Of a DNA stretch of 16,035 bases, positions 1 through 7,459 are shown piece after piece. How positions within the stretch are numbered: position 1 is the first letter of the stretch; every line of letters starts with the position of its first letter. The notes beneath the pieces are model-generated. The model was not told the origin of the DNA. It worked only from the letters and a program-made list of their open reading frames with translations, and ran no database searches. Both the position numbers and the translations under genes were made by a program. The DNA lies in contig CAJUQG010000026.1 in NCBI GenBank assembly GCA_910588025.1, positions 1-16,035 of the forward strand, read 5' to 3'. This DNA is from an uncultured Bacilli bacterium (lineage in GTDB: Bacteria > Bacillota_I > Bacilli_A > RF39 > UBA660).

Positions 1-48
1 CAATATAACCCACTACCTCCAAAATAAGACCTTAAGAATACTGCAAAC

Positions 49-73
49 AAAAAAGGAACCTATTTCGTTCCTT
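49..73 (-). terminator. Rho-independent terminator of the left-end operon
   Basis: Read on the minus strand, a perfect 7-bp stem AAGGAAC/GTTCCTT with a 7-nt loop is followed directly by a T tract (stem at 53-59 and 67-73, T tract at 49-54). It closes the operon that begins near 3530. It lies 107 bases past the YihY stop but only about 8 bases past the stop of the small in-frame open stretch at 81-179. Confidence 0.8.
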
Positions 74-80
74 CTAGATA

Positions 81-179
81 TTATTCCATCATATCGTTAA
101 TACCTATAATATTAGATTGATATTCCGGATTAAATGTGCACCAAATAATACCTGTGTGCACACTAATTAATATATTCAA
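81..179 (-). other. Possible small ORF or 3' remnant in frame after the YihY gene
   Basis: Directly after the YihY TAA, the same reading frame stays open for 32 codons until a TAA at 81-83. The frame can start at TTG (179-177) or GTG (161-159), and the end of the peptide reads NPEYQSNIIGINDMME. The open stretch ends about 8 bases before the operon terminator, which is where a true last gene would end. Neither start has a convincing Shine-Dalgarno site: the nearest GGAG lies about 17 nt before the TTG. It could be a small protein, a C-terminal extension reached by readthrough, a decayed gene end, or chance in AT-rich DNA. I do not recognise the peptide. Confidence 0.25.
135..162. repeat. Inverted repeat TGTGCAC / GTGCACA
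   Basis: A perfect 7-bp inverted repeat (135-141 and 156-162) is separated by 14 nt, in the 3' untranslated part of the YihY operon. It has no following T tract on either strand, so it is not a second terminator. The candidate GTG start of the small open stretch lies inside the right arm. It could be an RNA hairpin or a protein-binding site, and nothing in the sequence decides this. Confidence 0.4.
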
Positions 180-1010
180 TTATATTGTTTCTATATCTCC
201 TTTTTTTTCCAATTTTTCCGTATTAATTGCTATTCCAATGACAAAAATATAAGCTAAAAGATAAAGCCATACCATTAAAACAACAAACTGCGCTAACCCT
301 CCATAAAGATTAGCATAATGGGCAAAATGACTAATATAAAAAGAATAAATCATAGTAGCGATAATAAAACCAAAAGTAGTAAATAACGCCCCATATGTAT
401 TCGTTTTACTAGCTATTTCTTTATCTGGAGCCATCGTATAAATTATTTTAATCAAAAAGAAAATAATAAACCAAGAAATAGGCCCTTTCATCAAATGAAT
501 AGTAAAAGAAATTGTTTTAGTAACATTTTGATTTAAATTTACAAATTGCAACAACTCAATAATACTATCTCCAAAAACAGGAATCAAAAGCAAAAAAAGT
601 AATAATAAAACCAAAATAAAGGTCATAATAAGTGCTTTTACTTTTCGTTCCAAAAAAGAAGAATTAGGAATTCCATACATTTGATTTGATGTAACAATAA
701 TAGAAGCAGCTCCCGTACTAGCAGCATAAAAACCAATAGCTAACGTAATCAAAAATTGAGCATTGATATCTACATTCGATACAATAGGTAAAAGAAGAGA
801 AGATACTTCACTACCAAAAGCTTTCGTCATAAAATTTGTTAAAAAATCAAAAGAAAGATGAAAAAAAGAAGCTCCGTAAGCCATTAAGGTAATCGTTGGA
901 ACAATAGCAAGTAAGAAAAAATAGGCCAGTTGCCCTGGTAACACCAACATCTCCGGCCTAGTAATTAATTTCCATATGCGTATTATCCATACTTTTACTT
1001 TTTGAATCAT
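180..1010 (-). CDS. YihY/virulence factor BrkB family membrane protein
   Basis: This is a 276-residue polytopic inner-membrane protein of the YihY/BrkB family. The family was once annotated as ribonuclease BN or serum-resistance protein, and its molecular function is still poorly defined. The family signature at the N-terminus is visible as LAYFFLLAIVP (residues 28-38), and the conserved C-terminal helix as YGGLAQFVVLMVWLYL (near 237-252). About six hydrophobic segments are seen (roughly 28-50, 85-108, 126-146, 172-190, 206-228, 238-262), and the length is normal for the family. The start overlaps the stop of the upstream receptor gene as ATGA (1007-1010), and AGAGG lies about 9 nt before it, so translation is probably coupled. 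It is the third gene of the 3530-180 operon. Confidence 0.88.
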   Translation of the reverse strand: MIQKVKVWIIRIWKLITRPEMLVLPGQLAYFFLLAIVPTITLMAYGASFFHLSFDFLTNFMTKAFGSEVSSLLLPIVSNVDINAQFLITLAIGFYAASTGAASIIVTSNQMYGIPNSSFLERKVKALIMTFILVLLLLFLLLIPVFGDSIIELLQFVNLNQNVTKTISFTIHLMKGPISWFIIFFLIKIIYTMAPDKEIASKTNTYGALFTTFGFIIATMIYSFYISHFAHYANLYGGLAQFVVLMVWLYLLAYIFVIGIAINTEKLEKKGDIETI

Positions 1011-3043
1011 GACCCCAAATCCTCTTTTTGCATTTCCTTTTGTTTTTTAACATCTATTGTTGCTTCATTAATTGCATCTTCAATCGACTTAATATCATCT
1101 ACAATCATACTATATCCAATACATGCCCCATATTCATAAGGCAATTTCTTAAACTCTTTATTTAACTTATGAATATAAGCAGTAATTTGCTTTGTTTGAT
1201 AACCAATGAAATAAATCATAAATTCATTTCCATCCGTTCGCATAACATCAGAATTATCTAGCTGTGTTTTAATTAACACATTAGCAGCAGCTCGAATTTG
1301 AGCATCTCCCTGTTCATACCCTAATGTATCATTTATTTCTTGAATTCGATTCAAATCAATGACAACCATAGTTTGTGGATAAATAGTATTTTTATTCCAT
1401 CTAGAAATATTTTCATTGAGATAATTTCGATTCTTCAAACTAGTTAATTGATCAATAAACTTCATCTTATCTTCTTTACGAATTTTTTTCGCCACTCTTA
1501 CTCGCTTAGAAGAACGATATAAAATATAAAAACCTCCAAAAACTACTACCATAATATAAAGCAAATACTTAGCAATCGTTCCCAAAATCGTTCCATTTCG
1601 AACCGTAATACTATGATTATAAAGTCCAATATAATTCATTCGATTTTCATCTAAATAATCCAAATAAGCGGAAAACAACTGATTAAACGTATCACTCGCA
1701 TTCGTTTTAAATACATAATTTTCTTTTAACGTTTCCGTATAACGAACTGAATAACGACTTAACATACTTTTTTGATAATAAGAACTAATATGATGATCCA
1801 TGACTATAATTCCACGCTTTTTAATTACCTCACGAAGCTCTTTTTCACCTTCATACACTTCTACCTTAATCTTCTCATTACCACTAAAACGACTAAAAAG
1901 TAAACTATTACTTTCAACATAAATTGTCTTACCATATAAAGAAGTTAAAGATCGAACGACCAAATCATCCTCTTCATGAGCTAATACATCATAAGAAACT
2001 AATAAATCAGATAAAATATCGGTTCCTTGAGAAGTAAAATTTTGATAGCCAAAATACAAATCAACTTCCTTATCATTAATAGCTGAAACTAGTTTTTTAT
2101 AATTTTTAAATCGTTTAAAATTAAACTCAACTTGACTAAAATCAGAAAACTCTTTTAAATAAGCTGCTAAAATTCCGCCATAATCGCCACCCGTTAACAC
2201 CTCATAAGGACTATTATTAATAAAGCCATAATTATAAACTACACTTTGTAATCGATCCATTTCTGTCTGGGAAATATTCAAATTTTTAACAAACATTTGA
2301 AATTCTTGAGCATGAAAAGCTTCTAAAAAATCTTCCTTCTGCCATTTATTAAAATACTTCTTTAAAATATTACTCAAAATCTCATTGTTTTCATAATCTA
2401 ATACCAAATTATAATAACGAGGAATATTAGTAAAATGAGAAACAATAAAATAATCAGCAGATAAAATTTGATTCATATATTCAATTCGTGGTACCAGTAC
2501 TGCTTGAATATCGGTACTACTTTCTAACGCTTTTAATAATTCTTCACGATTTGGATAAGTCACAAAGGTAGGCAAAACACCCAACTTTTCTGTCAAATAC
2601 GAAACGGAATCACTTAATACACCTATTTTTTTTGTTTTTAACTCATCTAGTTGAATTAAATTATCATTACTTTTTGACACTAATACATAATGGTCTTCAT
2701 AAAAAGCAATATCTTGAGAAGAATTCGTATTAGAAATAATAAAGCGAATTCCACTTGCCACTTCATTTGAATTGTAAGTAATAGAATTCATTCTTAGCCC
2801 ATACTTTTCCGTAAAATCTGCTAGATAATCATAAAACAAGCCTTTTCCATCGCTTCCAAACAAATTGGTATCATTTAAAACCGAAACATTGTGGACTTTA
2901 TTTAAATTGTTATTCACCCATTCACTTTCTTGTGGCGTTAATCGAGAACTATCTTGTAAAATACTCACAATAATATATACAAACAATAAAGCTAAGATAA
3001 GAAGTAAAAGCGTCCATATTATAATTTTCTTTGTCTTTTTCAT
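1007..3043 (-). CDS. Tandem solute-binding-domain receptor with degenerate GGDEF domain
   Basis: This 678-residue membrane receptor has a membrane segment near residues 7-28. A long extracytoplasmic region (about 30-485) follows, looking like two transporter substrate-binding (SBP family 3-like) lobes in tandem; lobe-type strands include KKIGVLSDSVS and GKTIYVESNS. A second membrane helix lies at about 489-508 and a cytoplasmic GGDEF-type domain runs from about 527. That domain keeps the DQLTSLKNR entry motif and a D-(x)n-IND..GYEQGD segment. Its active-site loop reads DGNEF (604-608) instead of GGDEF, losing the first Gly and the Asp, and no RxxD inhibitory site is evident. I infer a ligand sensor whose output domain may bind GTP or c-di-GMP but probably lacks normal diguanylate cyclase activity. 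The start is one base past the stop of the upstream gene, with GAGGAA as the ribosome site. Confidence 0.8.
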   Translation of the reverse strand: MKKTKKIIIWTLLLLILALLFVYIIVSILQDSSRLTPQESEWVNNNLNKVHNVSVLNDTNLFGSDGKGLFYDYLADFTEKYGLRMNSITYNSNEVASGIRFIISNTNSSQDIAFYEDHYVLVSKSNDNLIQLDELKTKKIGVLSDSVSYLTEKLGVLPTFVTYPNREELLKALESSTDIQAVLVPRIEYMNQILSADYFIVSHFTNIPRYYNLVLDYENNEILSNILKKYFNKWQKEDFLEAFHAQEFQMFVKNLNISQTEMDRLQSVVYNYGFINNSPYEVLTGGDYGGILAAYLKEFSDFSQVEFNFKRFKNYKKLVSAINDKEVDLYFGYQNFTSQGTDILSDLLVSYDVLAHEEDDLVVRSLTSLYGKTIYVESNSLLFSRFSGNEKIKVEVYEGEKELREVIKKRGIIVMDHHISSYYQKSMLSRYSVRYTETLKENYVFKTNASDTFNQLFSAYLDYLDENRMNYIGLYNHSITVRNGTILGTIAKYLLYIMVVVFGGFYILYRSSKRVRVAKKIRKEDKMKFIDQLTSLKNRNYLNENISRWNKNTIYPQTMVVIDLNRIQEINDTLGYEQGDAQIRAAANVLIKTQLDNSDVMRTDGNEFMIYFIGYQTKQITAYIHKLNKEFKKLPYEYGACIGYSMIVDDIKSIEDAINEATIDVKKQKEMQKEDLGS

Positions 3044-3044
3044 A

Positions 3045-3530
3045 TTATTCCTCAGTTGTTACTGGAGTATTATTACTCCATACAAAGCTAGCACTACTTA
3101 CATTTTTTGCTCCCATTAAACAATACCCTGTACTAGCCTCCGTTGCATCTTGGGAAATAGTTACATTATAATCATATAAATTTCGATACTTCTCATCAAT
3201 CGTTTGATATGCTTCTACACTCTTTTTTTGAGCATCAGAAAGAGCAACTGTTGCATCATATTTCACACGTACATAAATAATTTTACCACGGACATCCACA
3301 CTAAAATCTACTAAATGTTCATCTTGATAACTAGACTCCAAAGAAGATTTCGCCATTTCATCATAAACTACTTCTTGAATACTTTCTAAACGATCTCCAT
3401 AGTTAGATGTAGTTACACCAAAAAAATATTGAAACATAATATATGCAATCACTAGAAAACACAAGAAAACGATAATCCCAAGAACTAACATAATCCGATT
3501 TTCATTCCATAATTTCTTTAATTTGTTCAT
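3045..3530 (-). CDS. Small membrane-anchored protein, first gene of the receptor operon
   Basis: I do not recognise this 161-residue protein. It has a short basic N-terminus, a single hydrophobic segment at about residues 12-37 (signal anchor), and an exported domain of about 120 residues. That domain has alternating strands (VDFSVDVRGKIIYVRVKYD) followed by a helix and a terminal strand (YDYNVTIS), and a single Cys near the C-terminus. The start has a strong site (GAGGTGA, about 6 nt before ATG). Its stop is one base before the start of the receptor gene, so the two are co-translated or coupled. The tight pairing suggests it acts with the receptor at the outer membrane face, for example as an accessory or ligand-presenting subunit; that is inference only. 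Confidence 0.7.
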   Translation of the reverse strand: MNKLKKLWNENRIMLVLGIIVFLCFLVIAYIMFQYFFGVTTSNYGDRLESIQEVVYDEMAKSSLESSYQDEHLVDFSVDVRGKIIYVRVKYDATVALSDAQKKSVEAYQTIDEKYRNLYDYNVTISQDATEASTGYCLMGAKNVSSASFVWSNNTPVTTEE

Positions 3531-3555
3531 AAATTCACCTCATTAAAGTATAATC

Positions 3556-3584
3556 ATTATAACCTAAAATTAGATATTTTTAAA
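3556..3584 (-). promoter_or_regulatory. Probable sigma-A promoter of the receptor operon
   Basis: On the minus strand, TATAAT (3556-3561) is preceded at 17 bp by TTTAAA (3579-3584), 4 of 6 matches to the -35 consensus. It lies about 25 bases upstream of the ATG at 3530 and downstream of the prepilin gene stop at 3596. No strong terminator separates it from the prepilin gene, so readthrough from upstream is possible. Confidence 0.5.
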
Positions 3585-3595
3585 GATACCTTTCT

Positions 3596-5128
3596 TTATT
3601 CTTCTGCATCTTCTACCATCAACTCTTGTTTTGTTTCATTCAATGCAACATCTCGTAACAAGATATAAATTGGTTGCTGATAAAAACTACTAGCATTATC
3701 AAAATAAAATCTCGTATTCGCTTGATAATCTTCCCAAGTACATTCTTCTCCATAACCTACCCTCGAAATACACATACTTATTTTAGTTTCATCCGTTGCT
3801 TCCAAATGAATATCAACATAATTCGACCCAATCGAAACAATTTCTGCAAATTGAATTTGTGGAGCTCGCACATCTACATAGGAAATCGAAAATGACTGTT
3901 TACTAATACTTCCAACTGCATCTTTCGCATAAATATAATAAACACCATTTTTTGAAAAATCTTCATGAAAAGTATATTCACTCGTTTGTAAGACAGGATG
4001 CCAATCTTCAAAAATATTATCTGGTCCCAAAGAATAAGCTACCACTCCACTATCTTGATCAATAATAGTAAAAGAAACTCTATTTTTACTTCCCCATTTA
4101 TTTTCAACTTGTAACTGAATATTAGGAGCTTTATTATCAATACGTTCCACAACAAAAGAATGAGTACTTACCTCTTCACTAATATTTCCAGCATAATCCT
4201 TGACACAAAGATAATAAGTTCCTGCTCCCAATGACCTTGTTACCGTAAGTTTATTCGTTTTCGTATAACTTGCTAACGCACAACGATTATCATCTTTCAT
4301 AATCGCATAACCATAAACCCCAGAACCATTTCCATCATTCATGGTAAAAGTTACATCCTTCGTTTCATAAGTCCATTCATGAGCATTTGCCACAATAATG
4401 TCCTCTTCATACAAAGACGGAGATTGCCGATCAATTTGGATCATATTACGAGCAACATAAACAACTTCTTGCCCCTCATGAAGAAAAGTAACCTGTGCTT
4501 CTAAATCTGTATATACAAGTTGACTTGCTTCCACAATATATTTTCGTTTACTCTCAAAATCATTCTCTACTGGAACCACAATTTCTTTATCGTTTCCAAC
4601 CCAACGAATCTCCACAATTTCCTCAGGATAATTAAATTCACTACTAAGTTCAATTTGAAACGTCACAGCTCCATTCGTCCAACCACGATTCCAAGACGAA
4701 AGAGATAATACATTCCCTAATTCATCATATCGATTTAAATATAACTTACTTTGATCTTGCAACAATAATTCATAATCACATACTTCTTGCTCCGTAACTC
4801 TTGCTTCATAATGATGTTCATCTTTACTAATTCGTACGACTTGACAAATCATATTACTTTGCGTCAAAGGATTACGATAATCGCCTGCTTCATTATCTGC
4901 TTCTAACTTACCTATTTCAATTAAATGGGCAATATTTGTAACCATAAGTCCAGTTTCAAAAGCAAAATTCTCAGCCGCAATTTCTACATATTTCAACTTA
5001 TTCTCATAACTATTTGTTTGAACTCGATTGACTACATACTGATACCCTGGAACAGCAATCACTAAAAGAATAGCAATAATAGATATTACTGCCAAAAGTT
5101 CAACAATCGTAAAACCTTTCTTTGTCAT
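3596..5128 (-). CDS. Prepilin-type protein with repeated Ig-like modules (paralogue 2)
   Basis: This 510-residue exported protein starts with a type IV prepilin-type signal: MTKKG then FTIVELL, with cleavage predicted after Gly5, mature Phe1 and the conserved Glu5, followed by a hydrophobic helix (about 6-28). A pilin-like alpha/beta head follows, with a Cys pair (C95/C117). Three Ig-like modules come next, their starts marked by IDRQSP, IDNKAP and VDVRAP linkers (about 233, 330 and 418). Internal strands GTYYLCVKDYAGN and GVYYIYAKD repeat, and there are further Cys pairs (C283/C308, C453/C463). It is far longer than a structural major pilin (about 150-200 residues). The frame is open to an ATG at 5152, but the ATG at 5128 has AAGGG 8 nt upstream and gives a normal short prepilin leader, so it is preferred. 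It is a clear tandem paralogue of the 5235-7382 gene. Likely a surface-displayed pseudopilin or adhesin. Confidence 0.82.
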   Translation of the reverse strand: MTKKGFTIVELLAVISIIAILLVIAVPGYQYVVNRVQTNSYENKLKYVEIAAENFAFETGLMVTNIAHLIEIGKLEADNEAGDYRNPLTQSNMICQVVRISKDEHHYEARVTEQEVCDYELLLQDQSKLYLNRYDELGNVLSLSSWNRGWTNGAVTFQIELSSEFNYPEEIVEIRWVGNDKEIVVPVENDFESKRKYIVEASQLVYTDLEAQVTFLHEGQEVVYVARNMIQIDRQSPSLYEEDIIVANAHEWTYETKDVTFTMNDGNGSGVYGYAIMKDDNRCALASYTKTNKLTVTRSLGAGTYYLCVKDYAGNISEEVSTHSFVVERIDNKAPNIQLQVENKWGSKNRVSFTIIDQDSGVVAYSLGPDNIFEDWHPVLQTSEYTFHEDFSKNGVYYIYAKDAVGSISKQSFSISYVDVRAPQIQFAEIVSIGSNYVDIHLEATDETKISMCISRVGYGEECTWEDYQANTRFYFDNASSFYQQPIYILLRDVALNETKQELMVEDAEE

Positions 5129-5136
5129 ACGGTCAA

Positions 5137-5141
5137 CCCTT
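5137..5141 (-). promoter_or_regulatory. Ribosome binding site deciding the start at 5128
   Basis: AAGGG on the minus strand lies 8 nt before the ATG at 5128. The alternative upstream ATG at 5152 is preceded only by A/T runs without a Shine-Dalgarno match. Confidence 0.6.
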
Positions 5142-5183
5142 ACTATAATCATAATACTATCACAAAAAAAATTTTTTGAAAAT

Positions 5184-5217
5184 AAAAAAAGAACATCAAT
5201 CCAACGATGAACTTTTT
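5184..5217 (-). terminator. Terminator between the two prepilin genes
   Basis: On the minus strand an AAAAAG-TT-CATC arm pairs with GATG-TT-CTTTTTT around an 8-nt loop, leaving a 2x2 TT/TT internal loop, and a T-rich run follows. It sits just after the stop of the first prepilin gene. The paralogue downstream may therefore be expressed partly by readthrough, or by an unrecognised promoter in 5129-5180. The internal mismatch makes it weaker than the others in the window. Confidence 0.6.
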
Positions 5218-5234
5218 CTATAAACTCTTTTGCT

Positions 5235-7382
5235 CTAAGTTACTTTAAAATATTGAACTGCAATATGGTCATCTCTCCATATCGTTCGCAAATCTGACTT
5301 ACAAGAATTATCTTTAATCGAATAATTTTGATACATTCCTACTACGGTTGCTCCAAAACCATTAAAAAACTTGATAACAGTATCCGCATCCCCTTTGACA
5401 TAATCACTTTTGACCGTATACCATGTAGCACTATAATAATCTCTTCCATCTGGTTGACCCAAAATAATATATCCATCATGACTAATATCACTACTTGATG
5501 AAACCCAAGAACAAGACCCATCTTTTTCACAATATTCGTTACATCTAGAAGCATCTCCAAAACAAGGTCGACCATAAGCTGATACACTAATAATTAGTAC
5601 CTTTCCTGTATATACTGTACGAATTGCATTGGCATACCAATCCCAGTCAGCACAAGGAGGTGGGAATTTACAATCTTTATCACAATTCGATGGACAAGTC
5701 TCCTTACAAGTCTTAGAAGAATGTCTTCCCTTCGTAATAGTTAATTCATATCTAGAACTATTTCTTAAATCTTCAATGGCTTTCGGATTACTACGTATTA
5801 CATCTTCTACACTATCAGCACAATCATACATGGCTTCCCGAAACTCTTGATATTCAATATATTCTTTAAATTTTCCATTTTCAATGATTTCTGTTAGCTT
5901 TGTCGTACTACAAGTCAAATCTTTACTCCAATCATAATCGTTTGGATATTCACAAGCATGCGTATTACAAACTCGTTGATCACTGCCACTGGAACAAACT
6001 TTATTAGAATAATTATCACGATATTCAAAAGTACGATATTGATATCCTCCTCCACAAGAAACATTACAAGCGCCCCAATCTCCAACAGAATAACGTGTCG
6101 TTTTCGAACACTCCAAATATACACGATAAACTTTACTGCGAATATTCGTTTTATTTCCTGCTTCATCACGCAAAGTCAAATAAACATAATGTGCTAAGCC
6201 ATCGAAAGAAGAAGAAACATTCCACTCTTTATTTGAAACATATCTTTCCCAAGTTCCGTTCTGTTCAAATCCAGTATTAGATAAATACATAGACATCGTA
6301 CTTTCATCACTTGCTATTATTTTTAAATTTGTTTTATAGTGATTATAATTAGAAGTTGTAGATTGTATTATAAAACCAGTATTTGCATCAATGGTAGGTG
6401 ACGTAGTATCAATTTTAGAAACAACAACTTTTTTTGTACTGATATCTTCACTCCAATTCCCCGCATTATCTCTTACGCAAATATAATAAGTTCCATTAGG
6501 TTTTGAAACAGAAACTTTTTGTTTATTCGTTTTCGTTGGACCAACACTTCCACAACGATTACTAGTCGTTAATGTATAACCATAGACTCCCGAACCACTT
6601 CCATCACTCATCGTAAAAGTGATTTCTTTTTGCTTACTAATCCACTCATTTTCATTCCCAATATTTACTTCATCCATATATACAGTAGGTCGTTGACGAT
6701 CAATTAAAACCTCTGTTCGTGCTTTATACTCTTTTAAAATTTCATTTTCTTTTACCGTAACATTTGCTTCGTATGTCGTCTTTAAAATTTGATTTGCTGA
6801 TACAGTAAGCGTATTTTTCGTAGAAAAATCATCATGAATTGGTAAATCTATTTGTTGGCCATTTCCCTTGATTTGCAAACGTGTCGCTAATTCTTCCCAT
6901 TTTTTATCTACAAATTCTACTTTTAATGTAACTGTTCCTTGATACCATTCATTTTTTTTCAACTCTTGCCCATTTTCTTTATATTTTTTTAAAACAATAA
7001 TACTATTTTGCTCCAATAAATCATCAAACGAACAATTTTTTTCTTCCGTCATACGAGCCGTATATTGAAAGTTATCATGATCAATCCGTACCACATCACA
7101 AAGCATGGATTCATTAGTCAACGGATTAATCATATCACCTTGTTCATTGTCTGCTTCCAATTTTCCCGATTCTATTAAATGATTTACATTAACGACATCA
7201 TAAGTCGTTTCATTCGCCCAAGCTTCGGCAGCGGTCAAAATATATTTTATTTTATTTTCATACATATTTTGATGAATTCTCTTCATCACAAATTGATAAG
7301 TTGGAAGAGCAATAATAATTAAAATTGCTAAAATTGCCATTACGCTTAGCATTTCCACCAAAGTAAATCCTTTTTTCTTCAT
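5235..7382 (-). CDS. Prepilin-type protein with Ig-like, TSP1-like and Cys-rich domains (paralogue 1)
   Basis: This 715-residue exported protein has a prepilin signal MKKKG/FTLVEML (cleavage after Gly5, Glu5 of the mature form present) and a hydrophobic helix to about 28. The head domain matches the downstream paralogue, including a shared GKLEADNE..GD..NPLT motif and the C95/C117 pair. Ig-like modules begin at IDRQRP (228) and IDTTSP (324). At about 425-478 there is a thrombospondin type-1-like module: DWGAC.VSCGGG, an Arg at 450, and Cys 463, 472 and 477. The remaining 235 residues are unlike the paralogue, with about 15 cysteines, including the spaced run at 559-577 (C-x3-C-x3-C-x3-C-x5-C). 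The whole protein has 22 Cys, suggesting many disulfides after export. AAGGACG precedes the ATG by about 6 nt. Likely a surface adhesin or pilus-tip-like protein; no assembly genes are in the window. Confidence 0.82.
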   Translation of the reverse strand: MKKKGFTLVEMLSVMAILAILIIIALPTYQFVMKRIHQNMYENKIKYILTAAEAWANETTYDVVNVNHLIESGKLEADNEQGDMINPLTNESMLCDVVRIDHDNFQYTARMTEEKNCSFDDLLEQNSIIVLKKYKENGQELKKNEWYQGTVTLKVEFVDKKWEELATRLQIKGNGQQIDLPIHDDFSTKNTLTVSANQILKTTYEANVTVKENEILKEYKARTEVLIDRQRPTVYMDEVNIGNENEWISKQKEITFTMSDGSGSGVYGYTLTTSNRCGSVGPTKTNKQKVSVSKPNGTYYICVRDNAGNWSEDISTKKVVVSKIDTTSPTIDANTGFIIQSTTSNYNHYKTNLKIIASDESTMSMYLSNTGFEQNGTWERYVSNKEWNVSSSFDGLAHYVYLTLRDEAGNKTNIRSKVYRVYLECSKTTRYSVGDWGACNVSCGGGYQYRTFEYRDNYSNKVCSSGSDQRVCNTHACEYPNDYDWSKDLTCSTTKLTEIIENGKFKEYIEYQEFREAMYDCADSVEDVIRSNPKAIEDLRNSSRYELTITKGRHSSKTCKETCPSNCDKDCKFPPPCADWDWYANAIRTVYTGKVLIISVSAYGRPCFGDASRCNEYCEKDGSCSWVSSSSDISHDGYIILGQPDGRDYYSATWYTVKSDYVKGDADTVIKFFNGFGATVVGMYQNYSIKDNSCKSDLRTIWRDDHIAVQYFKVT

Positions 7383-7435
7383 AACTATCGTCCTTATTAT
7401 TTATAATAATATCATTTTTTAATTTAGAAGAAAAG

Positions 7436-7459
7436 AAAAAAACTGTTCTTCACAGTTTT
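7436..7459 (-). terminator. Terminator of typA
   Basis: On the minus strand, AAAACTGT and ACAGTTTT pair around a GAAGA loop and are followed by a T run. The stem begins inside the typA stop codon (7458-7460), so the gene ends at its own terminator. Confidence 0.85.

Noticed and set aside
1..48. Minus-strand stretch with GGAGG (16-20) and an open frame reading about FLRSYFGGSGLY, suggestive of a gene crossing the left edge
   Set aside because: No start codon lies at a proper distance from the GGAGG within the window and only about 16 codons are visible, so neither a start nor a coding region can be supported.
1007..1010. Possible use of genetic code 4 (TGA as Trp), given the AT-rich, Mollicutes-like composition
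   Set aside because: The receptor gene ends cleanly at TGA in an ATGA coupling with the next start, and Trp is encoded by TGG with no in-frame TGA in the genes.
5129..5152. Upstream ATG start for the shorter prepilin gene
   Set aside because: No ribosome binding site precedes it, and it would add eight residues before a prepilin leader that is already complete from 5128.
5915..6169. 84-codon minus-strand frame inside the longer prepilin gene, and several plus-strand frames across 3674-6280
   Set aside because: They are shadow frames of the two prepilin genes, with no ribosome sites and low-complexity peptides.
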